A DNA stretch of 64,000 nucleotides from Prosthecobacter debontii (GTDB lineage: Bacteria > Verrucomicrobiota > Verrucomicrobiia > Verrucomicrobiales > Akkermansiaceae), in contig CAMBPB010000007.1 of the NCBI GenBank assembly GCA_945869465.1, positions 1-64,000 of the forward strand. The letters are read 5' to 3'. A model generated the notes under the pieces. It was not told the origin of the DNA and did not search any database. It worked only from the letters and a program-made list of their open reading frames with translations. The translations under genes and the position numbers were made by a program. Below, piece after piece: positions 1 through 10,274 of this stretch. Positions within the stretch are counted from its first letter, which is position 1. Every line of letters begins with the position of its first letter.

Positions 1-3000
1 GAGTATCCGTTGGTGGGCGTGTAGGTGAAGCCGCCGTTGGCATTCAGCGTGACGCTGCCATGGCTGGGGCCGGTGGCGATGATGGCGGTGAGCGGATTCA
101 GATCGGCGTCCGTGTCATTGGCGAGAACGCCGTTGGCGGCAACAACCAGAGCGGTGTTTTGGTTGGTGGAGTAAGTCTCACCCACGGCGACGGGCGGAGT
201 GTTGGGGAGGCCGCCGGCAGAGGGGCCCCGCACGCTGACGCGGTCAAGCAGCAGGTCAAGACCGAAGGTGGTCGCGGAGACGTCGGTGAAGGTCAGGGTC
301 GTGGTGGAGCTGTTGGCGGTGAAGTTATAAGACTTCGCCGCCCAAATGGTGGTTCCCTGGCCGTTTCCGAAAATGGATTCGATTGTGGGGGTGATCAGCG
401 GTGCCGTTCCTGCGATATTGATCCGCATCTTTTGTTCGTTCGAGTTCAGGCCGAGAACGCCCATCTGGAAGGTTAGCTGATAAGGTTGTCCCGAGACCGT
501 GGCGAAGGACTGTGAGATCACGGCATTCGGAGGCGAGTTGCCGCCGTTGAGGATCAGCAGCTTGGTGCCATCCTGAGCGAGGTAAGGGGCGGCGGAATCG
601 TATGCGGTGCGGTTGCCCGTCATCGTCCACGAGGCTTCCCCCGATTCGAAGCTGCCGTTGAGCAGGATTTCCGGAGCAGTGACGTCAATCGACACCGTCA
701 CGACGTTGGAATCCTGAGTTCCGTCGTTCGCATGATAGGTGAACGAGTCGGTGCCGATGAAGGACGGGTTGTGAGTGTAGGTGAAGCCGCCGTTAGGACT
801 CAGGGCCAGGCTGCCATTGGAGGGGCCGGCATCCAGCACGGCGGTCAGTGCGTCCAGATTCGCATCCGTATCGTTGCCGAGAACGCCGCTGGCCGGAACG
901 ACGAGGGCGGAGCCGTAATTGGCCGGGTAACTGTCCGCCGCGGCGACTGGAGCGGCGGGCGGCACGAAGAGGCCGACCTTGATGTTGTCGAGCAGTAGGT
1001 CAAGACCGCTGGAGGTCGGAGACACATCGGTGAAGGTGAGGGTGGCCGCGGTGCTGTCAGCGATGAAGGTGTAACTTTTCAGTGTCCACACCGCATTTCC
1101 CTGACCGTTGCCCGAGAGGGATTCGGTTGTTGTCGGGATCAAGGCTGCGGTGCCGGTGAGGCTGAATCGCAGGCGTTGCGCGGAGGAATTGCCGGCGAGA
1201 ATGCCCATGTGGAACGAGAGTTGATAGACTTCTCCGGGAATGGTGGAGAAGGTTTGGGAGACCACGGCGTTAGGCGTGCTGTTGGAGTTGTTCAAGATCA
1301 GGAGCTTGCCGCCATCGATCGCGGTGTAGGGGGCGCTCGAGTCGATGACGGCGCGGTTGCCGGTGATGGTCCAGGCGGTTTCACCCGCTTCGAAACTTCC
1401 GTTGGCGAAGGCTGGTGCGGGTGGAACGGCGCCATACACCGCGGTGAGGGTGTGGTCGGCGTCCATGGTCACGCTGGCGGAGAGATTGTTCGTGAGATCC
1501 ACGCTATTTTTCCGCCACTTCACGAACGCGGAGGTGCCCGACGTGGCCGGAGCGGTGAGGGTCACGGACGTTCCCTGATTGTAGGTTCGGACGAACTGGG
1601 TGCTGCCGTTGCCGGTGGCGTTGTTGTCGGACGGAGTGACCGTGACGCTCACGCCGGAGGCGGGGGTGGAGGTGGAGGTTACCGTTAGGGAGTGCGTCGT
1701 GGGGCTGGATCCTTCGGTCGAGACACGAATTTTGTCGAGCATCAGGTCAATCTGAGTCGTCGTCGTGGAAACGTCGGTGAAGGTGAGGGTCGTCGTCGTG
1801 CTGTCGGCGGTGAAGGGAAAGGATTTGGGGATCCAGACCGAGTTGCCCTGGCCATTGCCGGTGACCATTTCCGTCTGCGAGAACAAGCTGGTGGCACCGG
1901 TGAGCGCCACTCGCAGGTGTTGGGTGCCGGTGTTGAGGGCGAGGATGCCGAGATCGAAGTCCAGCGTGTAGGATTGACCGGGAATGGTCGCGAAGCTCTG
2001 CGAGACCACCGCGTTGGGAGAGGTGTTGCCACCGTTGAAGATCATGAACTTCGAGCCCTCGCTTGGCAGATAGGGAGCCGCGGAAGTATAAACGATGTGG
2101 TTGCCGGTGATGGTCCAGGCGCTTTCACCGTCCTCGAAGCCGCCGTTTGCCAGCGCACTCGGGGCATTGACGCCGATGGTGACCGTGACGGTGGAGGAAT
2201 TCTGGGTGCCGTCATTGGCTTGGTAGGTGAAGGAATCGCTGCCGGAGAAGCCATTGGCCGGAGTGTAGGTGAAACCGCCGTTCGGATTGAGTGCAAGGGT
2301 CCCATGGGCGGGACCGGTGCCGAGTATGGCGGTGAGCGCGCCTGATTCGGGATCGGTGTCGTTTTCTAGCACGCCCGGAGCGGCGACCGCCAACTGGGTC
2401 TGATAGCTTGCGGAGTAGCTGTCTGCGGAAGCGACGGGAGGGGCGTTGGAGCCATAGACCGCGGTCATCGTCAGGTTGGCGTCCACGGTCACGGTGGTGG
2501 CGGCGCTGGTGCTGAAGTCGGCGCCGTTTTTCTGCCACTTGAGGAAGGAGGTGGCTCCATTGGTTGGCGGTGCGGTGAGGCTGACTGCGCTGCCGCTGCC
2601 ATAGTTGCGAATGAACTGAGTGGCGCCATTGCTATTTCCGCCGGCATCGGACGGACTGACCAACACATTGAGCCCGGTGACCGGCGAGGATGTGACGGTG
2701 AGGCTGCGGAGCTCGCCCACCTGCACGTTGTCCAGCAGGAGGTCGATCCCGAAGGTCAGGGTGGAAAGGTCGCTGAAGGTGACGGTGGTCGCGGCGCTGT
2801 TTGCGGTGAAGGAAAACGAACGGCGTGACCAATTGGAGTTGCCCGCGCCGTTGCCGACGAGCGTCAGCGTTTCCGCGAGCAGTGAGGAACCGCCCACGAG
2901 GCCCACACTGAGGCGCTGTTGGTTGGTGTTGATGGCCAGCGTGCCGACATCGAAGGAGAGCGCGTAGGTGAGTCCCGGAGTGGTGGCGAAGGTCTGGGAG

Positions 3001-6000
3001 GCCACGGCGTTCGGAGTGGTGTTGCCACCGTTGAAGATCATGAACTTCGAGCCCTCGCTTGGCAGATAGGGAGCCGCGGAAGTATAAACGATGTGGTTGC
3101 CGGTGATGGTCCAGGCGCTTTCCCCGTTCTCGAAGCCGCCGTTTGCCAGCGCACTGGGCGCGCCGCCGACAACCGTTAGATTCACCGTCACCACATTCGA
3201 GTTCAGCGAGCCGTCGTAGGCATGATAGGTGAACGAATCCGCTCCGGCATAACCCGCCGCCGGATTGTAGGTGAATCCGCCATTTGGATCCAATGTGAGG
3301 GTGCCGTGGATGGGGCCGGCGTTCGCAAGGGCCGTTAGGGGATTGGACTCCCCGTCGGTGTCGTTGGCGAGCACGCCCGCCGCGGCAATAACTAGGGCCG
3401 TGTCCATCGGCGTCGAATAACTTTCCGCCACGGCCACCGGAGCGGTGTTGACCCCATAGATGGCGGTAAGGGTCATGTCCGCGGCGATGGTGACGCTGGT
3501 GCTCGGGGTGTTGCTGAAATCCGCGCCGTTTTGCTGCCACTTGACGAAAGAGGAGACGCCGGACACCGGCGGGACGGTCAGGTTGACGATGGTTCCGGAG
3601 GAATAACTGCGGGTGAACCCGGTGATGCCATTGGCGTCGGAGTTGCGATCCGCCGGACTGACACCGACTAGGACTCCGGAGACGGGGGTCGAGGAAACCG
3701 TGAGCGTGCGGCTCGGGGTGCTTCCCATGACCCGCACGTTGTCCAGAAGCAGGTCGATGCCGCTGGTGACGGTGGATAGATCCCGGAAGGTCACGGTGGT
3801 TGTCGCGCTATTCGCGGTGAACGAGTAGGACTTGGTCACCCACGGGGTCATGCCGTTGCCGACGCCGGTCACCGTGGTTGTTTGCGATAGAAGATTGCCC
3901 ACGCCATCCACTGCGGCTTGCAGGCGTTGAATGCTGGTGTTGTAGGCGAGCACCGCGACATCGAAGGTGAGCTGATAGGTCTGGCCCGACACGGTGGGGA
4001 TGGTCTGTGAGATTGTTCCGTTAGGAGTTCCCTGGCCCGCGTTGAGCGCCAGCAGCAAGGTGCCGTTGGAGGCGACGTATGGAGCCGCTCCCTGCATCAG
4101 CATGCTTCCGGTGAAAGTCCAGGAGGCGAGGTAGGATTCGAAACTGCCGTTGGCGATGAGCTGGGTGGTGCCTGGATTGATGGTGAGGGAAACCGTCACC
4201 GCGTTGGAGTTTGAGACTCCGTCATAAGCACGATAGGTGAACGAGTCCGTTCCTTGGTAGCCGTTGTTCGGAGCATAGGTGAAGCTGCCGTTGGGATTCA
4301 GCACCAGCGTGCCGCGGGTTGGTGGAGTATTGAGCACCGCGGTCAGTTGGCCGCCGTCCGGATCGGTGTCATTGGTCAACACGCCGATGGCGGGGACCAC
4401 CAGTTGGGTGTCGGAAAAGCCCGAGTAGGAATCCGCCACGGCGACCGGTGGATTGTTTGTGCCGAACACCGCGTTCAGCGCGTAGTTGCCATCCATGGTG
4501 AGAGTGACGCCCGCGCCGACGCCCGGCAGGTCCACGCCGTTTTTCTGCCATTTCAGGAAACTGGCCGCGCCGAAGGTGGTTGGCGCCGTAACGGTCACCG
4601 AGGCCCCGCTGGCATAAGACCGGATCAATCCGGTGGTTCCATTGGCAAGCCCTGTGGAATCGGTCGGGGTGATCGTCATGGTCACTCCGCTGGTGGAAGT
4701 GGAAGTCACTGCCAGAGAGCGGGTGTTTTGCGCGCCGACCTGGACATTGTCCAAAAGCAAGTCGATGCCGCTGGTCGTGGTGGACAGGTCGCTGAAAGTC
4801 ACCGTGCTGGTGGTAGTGTTCGCGACAAAAGCGTAAGTCTTGTTTTGCCACGGGGTGGCTCCGTTGCGGAGGCCGGTGATAGAAACCGTTTGCGAGACCA
4901 GATTTGCGGAACCATTGACCGCCACCCCCAGGCGTTGGACGCTGGTATTGTAAGCGAGAATGGAAACATCGAACGAAAGTTGATAGGCCTGCCCCACCGT
5001 GGTGGCGAACGTCTGTGACAAAGTCGCGTTGGGGGTGAGTTCTCCGGTATTGAATGCCGCCAGTTTGGTGCCATTCGATGCGATGTATGGCGAGATCGAC
5101 CGGATCTCGCAGTGGCCGGTGGCGGTCCATCCGGTGAAATCGTTTTCAAAACTGCCATTGGTCAGGGCGCTCGGCGAGAAATTCGTCATCGAGCCTGGCG
5201 CGATCAGCAGTTGCTGGGACGTGCGGTCGCGGACGCCGCTGACCGAAAGGCGATAGACAAGGCCGGGAGTCTGGGCGCTGGTGGTTAGAGTGACGGTCCG
5301 CTTGGCGGAATCGAGCACGGCGCTGGAGACCGTGAGGCCGGGAATGGTGTAATTCGCAAGATTCACCGCGGTATCCGCCACCGGCTTGCTGAAAACCACT
5401 GAGACGTGAGTGAGATCAATGACACCGGTCCGCGAGATGACCGGTGGATTGGTGGTGCCCTGCGGGGAAATCACGCTGGCGATCGCCGGGAACCAGGCCT
5501 CGCCCATTTTGTCGAAGCCCCCGGCAGATGGATGCACGCCGTCGCCGTTGATGTCGGTGGGCGTCAGGGCCGAGTGCATGTCAACAAACGATACCTGCCG
5601 ACCGAGCGCGACTTGTTGCAGGACAATGCCGGGAATGGCGGAGTTGAATGCGACTTGCTGGGCTTCGACCGTCGGGAAGTCGTTGCGCAGCGGCAGATTG
5701 GAGACGATGATCTTGGCGAATGGCCGCTTATTGGCGATGTCCGCAATCAGGTTGGTCAGTCGCGTCTGAACGGTGGCGAGATTGTAGTTCTGCCAGAAGT
5801 CGTTGGTTCCGATGAGTAGCAGCACGACATCCGGGTCCTGCACCGCGCCCAGCCAACCTGAGAGACCGGTTTGAATGTCATCGATTCGGGCGCCGCCAAT
5901 TCCCTGATGGCTGATGTCGGCAAGTGTCGGATTGGCGGAGTCCGTGAAGGTGCCGACAAAATCCACATTGTAGCCCGCGTTGGTCAGCAGGGTGTGCAGT

Positions 6001-6179
6001 CGGTTGCGGTAGCCTCCTTGGACCGTGTAGGAACTTGTGCCGGAGGTGAGCGAGTCCCCGAGCGGCATGATTCTAACCGGGACGGCGCTCGGGGTAACGG
6101 CGGCAAACCCGTCGCTGGCGACAAGGATTGTGGCCAAGGCAACGCCACAGGCACGAAACAACCGTACAATGAATTTCAT
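1..6179 (-). CDS. Giant secreted SGNH/GDSL-hydrolase protein with tandem repeat domains; 3' end beyond the window
   Basis: Reverse-strand translation from ATG at 6179 (MKFIVRLFRACGVALATILVASDGFAA...) stays open to the window edge. N-terminal SGNH motifs: IMPLGDSLT, LLIGTNDFW, GDGVHPS. Then repeated units: NGSFE..W.ITGN (jelly-roll-like), TS.PVSGV.V.V.P.D..F.K.Y..G..V.LTAP...FLKWQKNG.D (InlB B-repeat-like), and VLANDTDPDG.LTA..GP.HGTL.LNPNGGFTYTP..G..G.DSFTY.A.DG (cadherin-like). The ORF track omits it because it has no stop in the window. Confidence 0.88.
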   Translation of the reverse strand, partial: MKFIVRLFRACGVALATILVASDGFAAVTPSAVPVRIMPLGDSLTSGTSSYTVQGGYRNRLHTLLTNAGYNVDFVGTFTDSANPTLADISHQGIGGARIDDIQTGLSGWLGAVQDPDVVLLLIGTNDFWQNYNLATVQTRLTNLIADIANKRPFAKIIVSNLPLRNDFPTVEAQQVAFNSAIPGIVLQQVALGRQVSFVDMHSALTPTDINGDGVHPSAGGFDKMGEAWFPAIASVISPQGTTNPPVISRTGVIDLTHVSVVFSKPVADTAVNLANYTIPGLTVSSAVLDSAKRTVTLTTSAQTPGLVYRLSVSGVRDRTSQQLLIAPGSMTNFSPSALTNGSFENDFTGWTATGHCEIRSISPYIASNGTKLAAFNTGELTPNATLSQTFATTVGQAYQLSFDVSILAYNTSVQRLGVAVNGSANLVSQTVSITGLRNGATPWQNKTYAFVANTTTSTVTFSDLSTTTSGIDLLLDNVQVGAQNTRSLAVTSTSTSGVTMTITPTDSTGLANGTTGLIRSYASGASVTVTAPTTFGAASFLKWQKNGVDLPGVGAGVTLTMDGNYALNAVFGTNNPPVAVADSYSGFSDTQLVVPAIGVLTNDTDPDGGQLTAVLNTPPTRGTLVLNPNGSFTYAPNNGYQGTDSFTYRAYDGVSNSNAVTVSLTINPGTTQLIANGSFESYLASWTFTGSMLMQGAAPYVASNGTLLLALNAGQGTPNGTISQTIPTVSGQTYQLTFDVAVLAYNTSIQRLQAAVDGVGNLLSQTTTVTGVGNGMTPWVTKSYSFTANSATTTVTFRDLSTVTSGIDLLLDNVRVMGSTPSRTLTVSSTPVSGVLVGVSPADRNSDANGITGFTRSYSSGTIVNLTVPPVSGVSSFVKWQQNGADFSNTPSTSVTIAADMTLTAIYGVNTAPVAVAESYSTPMDTALVIAAAGVLANDTDGESNPLTALANAGPIHGTLTLDPNGGFTYNPAAGYAGADSFTYHAYDGSLNSNVVTVNLTVVGGAPSALANGGFENGESAWTITGNHIVYTSAAPYLPSEGSKFMIFNGGNTTPNAVASQTFATTPGLTYALSFDVGTLAINTNQQRLSVGLVGGSSLLAETLTLVGNGAGNSNWSRRSFSFTANSAATTVTFSDLSTLTFGIDLLLDNVQVGELRSLTVTSSPVTGLNVLVSPSDAGGNSNGATQFIRNYGSGSAVSLTAPPTNGATSFLKWQKNGADFSTSAATTVTVDANLTMTAVYGSNAPPVASADSYSASYQTQLAVAAPGVLENDTDPESGALTAILGTGPAHGTLALNPNGGFTYTPANGFSGSDSFTYQANDGTQNSSTVTVTIGVNAPSALANGGFEDGESAWTITGNHIVYTSAAPYLPSEGSKFMIFNGGNTSPNAVVSQSFATIPGQSYTLDFDLGILALNTGTQHLRVALTGATSLFSQTEMVTGNGQGNSVWIPKSFPFTADSTTTTLTFTDVSTTTTQIDLMLDKIRVSTEGSSPTTHSLTVTSTSTPASGVSVTVTPSDNNATGNGSTQFVRTYNQGTSVTLTAPATSGTSAFVKWRKNSVDLTNNLSASVTMDADHTLTAVYGAVPPAPAFANGSFEAGETAWTITGNRAVIDSSAPYTAIDGGKLLILNNSNSTPNAVVSQTFSTIPGEVYQLSFHMGILAGNSSAQRLRFSLTGTAALIPTTTESLSGNGQGNAVWTLKSYTFIADSTAATLTFTDVSPTSSGLDLLLDNIKVGLFVPPAAPVAAADSYPANYGSALVVPASGVLGNDTDANLDALTAVLDAGPSNGSLALSPNGGFTYTHNPSFIGTDSFTYHANDGTQDSNVVTVSIDVTAPEILLNGSFESGEASWTMTGNRTAYDSAAPYLAQDGTKLLILNGGNSPPNAVISQSFATVSGQPYQLTFQMGVLGLNSNEQKMRINIAGTAPLITPTIESIFGNGQGTTIWAAKSYNFTANSSTTTLTFTDVSATTFGLDLLLDRVSVRGPSAGGLPNTPPVAVGETYSTNQNTALVVAANGVLANDTDADLNPLTAIIATGPSHGSVTLNANGGFTYTPTNGY
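2022..2159 (-). repeat. Copy A of a near-identical internal repeat in the giant protein gene
   Basis: 2022-2126 is identical to 3018-3122 (105 bp); the match extends to about 138 bp with 2 mismatches. Confidence 0.9.
3018..3155 (-). repeat. Copy B of the near-identical internal repeat (offset 996 bp)
   Basis: Same string as copy A: GTTGCCACCGTTGAAGATCATGAACTTCGAGCCCTCGCTTGGCAGATAGGGAGCC... Confidence 0.9.
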
Positions 6180-6180
6180 A

Positions 6181-6234
6181 GGGGGAGGGGGGGATCGGGT
6201 GATGTCGGGGGGGGATATCGGGGGATATTAGGGG
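6181..6234 (+). promoter_or_regulatory. G-run array in the leader of the giant gene (G-quadruplex-capable)
   Basis: ggggg-a-ggggggg-atc-ggg-tgatgtc-gggggggg-atatc-ggggg-atatta-gggg, immediately upstream of the minus-strand ATG. Confidence 0.6.
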
Positions 6235-6533
6235 TGTATATCTGACGCGAAAACCGTAGCAGTGCAACACCTTTTTTGGGTCGTTCCCGTGAGATGGGGC
6301 CCCTGGCAAACGACGCGCTTCGGTTATCCCACGTTTCCTCCGGAATGGTATCACGCGATCGCGCAGGTTCGGCTTGGAAGTGCAAAGCATTGGATATGAA
6401 AAGTTTGGAGGCTTTGCGGGTTGCGGCACTCGAATTCCCCGTTCGGTTTTTTTGAAAATCCGCGATTGCCAGTTGGATGGCGGCGGCGAACGGTTGCGGT
6501 GCCATGTTTCCCGAGATGCCAATGATTTTCTAA

Positions 6534-9500
6534 ATGACCGCATTTTCAGGTATCTGGAACTATCCCAAGGAACTCCCGGTGGTCGAACACCGGGAGGCAA
6601 TCCTTGCCGCCCTGAAAGCGCGCCAGGTGATCGTGGTGGTGAGCGACACGGGTTCCGGCAAGACCACCCAGCTCCCGAAAATGGTGGCGGAGGCGATGGG
6701 GCCGGAAGGCGGACGGATCGGTTGCACCCAGCCGCGGCGGATCGCGGCGGCAAGCGTGGCCAAACGCGTGGCCGAGGAACTCATGGTGCCGCTGGGAGGT
6801 TTCGTCGGCTATCAGGTCCGCTTCGAGGACCGGACCTCGCGCGACACCCGTATCAAGTTCATGACGGACGGAATCCTGCTGGCGGAAACGCAGGGCGATC
6901 CGGATTTGCGTCAGTATCAGGTGCTCATTCTCGATGAAGCCCACGAACGGTCGCTCAATATCGACTTTTTGCTGGGTTATTTGAAACAACTGTTGGTCAA
7001 GCGCAAGGATCTCAAACTGGTGATCTCCTCGGCGACCTTGGATGCCGGGTCGTTCGCCGCATTTTTCGCGGAGGATGGCGAGCCGGCGTTGGTGATTGAG
7101 GCGCCGGGGCGCATGTTTCCGGTGGCGGAGTTTTTTCTGCCGCCGATGGACGATGAAGATCTACCGCAACATGTGGCGCGGGCGGTGGATTGGCTGGGCG
7201 GGGTGGAACCGCGGGGCGACGTGCTGGTGTTTTTGCCGGGCGAGCGGGAGATCCGGGATTGCGCGGAGGTTCTCGAGGGGCGGCGTTTTCCGGGCACCGA
7301 GGTTCTCCCGCTGTTTGCAAGGCTCGGTCTTGCCGACCAACAGCGGGTCTTCAACCCGGGAAACCAACGGCGATTGATCCTCGCGACCAACGTGGCGGAA
7401 ACCTCGCTGACCATCCCGCGGATCGCCTGCGTGATCGATTCCGGAGTCGCGCGGGTGAATCGCTGGAGTCCGGGCAAGGGGGTGCAGCGCCTGCAGATCG
7501 AGCCGGTCAGTCAGGCCAGCGCACGCCAGCGCAAGGGACGGTGCGGACGGGTGCGGGACGGGGTCTGCGTGAGGCTCTATGAGGAAACCGCACTTGAGGA
7601 GCGCCCGGCCTTCACCGACCCGGAAATCCGCCGCAGTTCCCTGGCCGGCGTCATTCTGCGGATGAAGGCGCTCGGCTTGCCGGAAATCGGGGAGTTTCCG
7701 TTTCTCGATCCGCCCTCGCCCAAGGCGGTTGCGGAAGGTTACCGCACGCTGCGCGAGGTGAACGCGCTGGACGGCGACCGCAACCTAACTGAGTTCGGCC
7801 GGCGGATGGCGCGCCTGCCGGTGGACCCGCGGCTCGGGCGGATGCTGATCGAGGCGCGCAACCAACATTGCCTGGCGGAAATGCTGCCGATCATCGGCGC
7901 GCTGGAATCAAACGACCCGCGTGAACGCCCCTCGGAAAAGACCCGTGAGGCGGATGCGGCGCACGCGAGGTGGAAGGACGTGGACAGCGATTTCATTGGC
8001 ATTCTGCGCATGTGGGGGGATGTCTCGAAGTTCCGCGACGACCGCGGGCGCTGGAAACGCAACGCGCTGCGGAAATACGCCGGGCCGGCGTTTCTCAACG
8101 CGCGGCGGGTGATGGAATGGGCGAACGTGGTCGATGAACTCACCGATCTCATCGAACGCGAGTGGAAGCTGAAAGTGCCGCCATTGGGGGAGGCCGCGGC
8201 GTTGCCCTATGCGGCGATCCATCGTTCGCTGTTAGCGGGCGTGCCGCGGCATTTCGGCTGGTGGGATCGCGAGGCCAAGGAGTATCGCAGCGCTGCGGGC
8301 GGTTTTTTCGCGGTGTTTCCGGGCTCCGGCCTGTTCGGAATGCCAAAGCGCCCGGAGTGGGTGGTGGCGATGGAGCTGGTGGAAACCTCGCGGCTGTGGG
8401 CCAGGCGGGTGGCTCGGATCGATCCGGAATGGGTCGAAGAGGTTGCCCCGCACCTCTGCCGCAGCAAATATGGCGAGGCACATTGGGACGAGGCGCAGGG
8501 CGCGGTGTATGGCAAGGAAACGGTCATCTGCGGCGGCCTGCCGGTGATTGTCGGCCGCCGTGTGCACTATGGCCGGGTGGATCCGCAGGCGGCGCGCGGG
8601 ATTTTCCTGCGGGAAGGATTGTTAGCCGGCGGTTTGCGGAAACGCTGCCAGTTTCTCGACCATCTCACCGAGATGCGCGGCGAGATCGAGGCCATCGAAC
8701 AAAAGCTGCGGCGGCCCGGCGGTTTGTGGAGCGATGAGGCGGTGCTGAGGTTTTACGAGCGGCGGATTCCGGAGGACATCCACACGGCGGCGGCATTTCA
8801 CAAGTGGCTCGGCCAGGACGAGGAGCACTTGATGTTGGCTCTGGCGGATGTGTTGGATGAGGATCTGGATGCGCTGGGTTTGGACGAATTTCCCGACACG
8901 CTCACTCATGCGGGCGACGAGTATCAGGTTTACTATCACGCCAAGCCCGGCGAGCGGGACGACGGCGTGACGCTGGGCGTGCATGTCGATCAACTGCCGA
9001 TGCTGCCCGCGTGGCTGCCGGCCTGGGGCATGGACGGCAACCTGCGGGAGCGGGCGGAAATCCTGCTGCGCTCGTTGCCAAAGGATTTCCGGCGGGTCTG
9101 CCAGCCGATTGGCTCGGTGGCGGAAGGCTTCGCCGAGTTGTGGTCGCTGGCCCCGAAGGACATGCCGCTGGGCCATGCCCTATCAGATCATGTGCGCGAA
9201 CGCACCGGGGCGCGGGTGCCGGCCGATGCCTACGATTCCTCGAAGCTGCCGGCGCATCTGGTGACGAAGATCTGGGTGTGCGACGATGATGGCGAGGAAC
9301 TGGCGATGGGCGAGGATGTGGCGGTCTTGAAGCTCCAGCTCGCCGACCGGATGCGGACCCGTTTCGAGGCGGCTGCCAACGCCGATCTCGAACGCACCGG
9401 CATCAGCGCGTGGGACGGAGAAAAGCTTCCCGAGCGGGTGGAAACCCCGGGCGGCCCGGCGTTTCCCGCGCTGGTGGACGAAGGCAAAAGCGTCGGCGTG

Positions 9501-10274
9501 CGGGCCTTCACCAACCCCGCCGAGGCGGCGCAGTCCCAGCGTGCGGGCGGGGCGCGGTTGTTGTGGCTCGCCCACACCGCGGAGGTCGATCACCTGAGGA
9601 AGAAGTTTCCGTTAGGCCTGATGGCGAAGGTCGAACTGCCGCGGCTCGGTGTCGGCGGCACCCCGCTGGAGGACTTGATCCTGTTAGCTGCCGAAGGCGC
9701 GGCGGGTGGCGTGTTTCCCAGCTCGCCGGATGAATTCCGAGTCCTCAGCGAGCGGGCGAGGGGGCGTTGGTTTGAAGCCGCGGCGACGATCGGGAAAAGC
9801 CTCGATGATTCACTCACCATTCTGCCGGAGATCCGCGGCTGGATCACCGCGAACCGCCAGGACCGGAATCTGGGAGAAATCGCCGAGGACCTCGACGAAC
9901 AACTCGCGTGGTTGTTCCGCCACCGCTTCGCCTGGCGCGCCGGTTTTGCCGGGCTGCGCGATTACCCGCGCCGCCTGCGGGCGATCCGCTCGCGGCTCGG
10001 GCGGGTGGGTTCGCTGCCCATCGTCAAGGATCTGGAAAAAATGGAACGCCTGCGCCGCTTGTGGCTGCCATGGTTTCAACGCTGGACGGAAAAGCCCGAC
10101 GATCCCGCGCTGTGGCCGCACGGCTGGGCGGTAGAGGAACTTCGGATCTCCCTGTTCGCTCCGGATGTGCCCTGTGTCGGCAAGGTTTCCGAAAAACGCA
10201 TCGAGGAGATGTGGGCCGGCCTAGCGGTTAGTTCGCCGGGATTTCCTCAAGAATCCCTTCGCAGCCGTCGATGA
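6534..10274 (+). CDS. hrpA: ATP-dependent RNA helicase HrpA (DEAH box)
   Basis: 1246 aa; Walker A SDTGSGKTTQLPK, DEAHERS, VAETSLTIP, QRKGRCGR; long HrpA C-terminal region. Confidence 0.93.
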   Translation: MTAFSGIWNYPKELPVVEHREAILAALKARQVIVVVSDTGSGKTTQLPKMVAEAMGPEGGRIGCTQPRRIAAASVAKRVAEELMVPLGGFVGYQVRFEDRTSRDTRIKFMTDGILLAETQGDPDLRQYQVLILDEAHERSLNIDFLLGYLKQLLVKRKDLKLVISSATLDAGSFAAFFAEDGEPALVIEAPGRMFPVAEFFLPPMDDEDLPQHVARAVDWLGGVEPRGDVLVFLPGEREIRDCAEVLEGRRFPGTEVLPLFARLGLADQQRVFNPGNQRRLILATNVAETSLTIPRIACVIDSGVARVNRWSPGKGVQRLQIEPVSQASARQRKGRCGRVRDGVCVRLYEETALEERPAFTDPEIRRSSLAGVILRMKALGLPEIGEFPFLDPPSPKAVAEGYRTLREVNALDGDRNLTEFGRRMARLPVDPRLGRMLIEARNQHCLAEMLPIIGALESNDPRERPSEKTREADAAHARWKDVDSDFIGILRMWGDVSKFRDDRGRWKRNALRKYAGPAFLNARRVMEWANVVDELTDLIEREWKLKVPPLGEAAALPYAAIHRSLLAGVPRHFGWWDREAKEYRSAAGGFFAVFPGSGLFGMPKRPEWVVAMELVETSRLWARRVARIDPEWVEEVAPHLCRSKYGEAHWDEAQGAVYGKETVICGGLPVIVGRRVHYGRVDPQAARGIFLREGLLAGGLRKRCQFLDHLTEMRGEIEAIEQKLRRPGGLWSDEAVLRFYERRIPEDIHTAAAFHKWLGQDEEHLMLALADVLDEDLDALGLDEFPDTLTHAGDEYQVYYHAKPGERDDGVTLGVHVDQLPMLPAWLPAWGMDGNLRERAEILLRSLPKDFRRVCQPIGSVAEGFAELWSLAPKDMPLGHALSDHVRERTGARVPADAYDSSKLPAHLVTKIWVCDDDGEELAMGEDVAVLKLQLADRMRTRFEAAANADLERTGISAWDGEKLPERVETPGGPAFPALVDEGKSVGVRAFTNPAEAAQSQRAGGARLLWLAHTAEVDHLRKKFPLGLMAKVELPRLGVGGTPLEDLILLAAEGAAGGVFPSSPDEFRVLSERARGRWFEAAATIGKSLDDSLTILPEIRGWITANRQDRNLGEIAEDLDEQLAWLFRHRFAWRAGFAGLRDYPRRLRAIRSRLGRVGSLPIVKDLEKMERLRRLWLPWFQRWTEKPDDPALWPHGWAVEELRISLFAPDVPCVGKVSEKRIEEMWAGLAVSSPGFPQESLRSRR

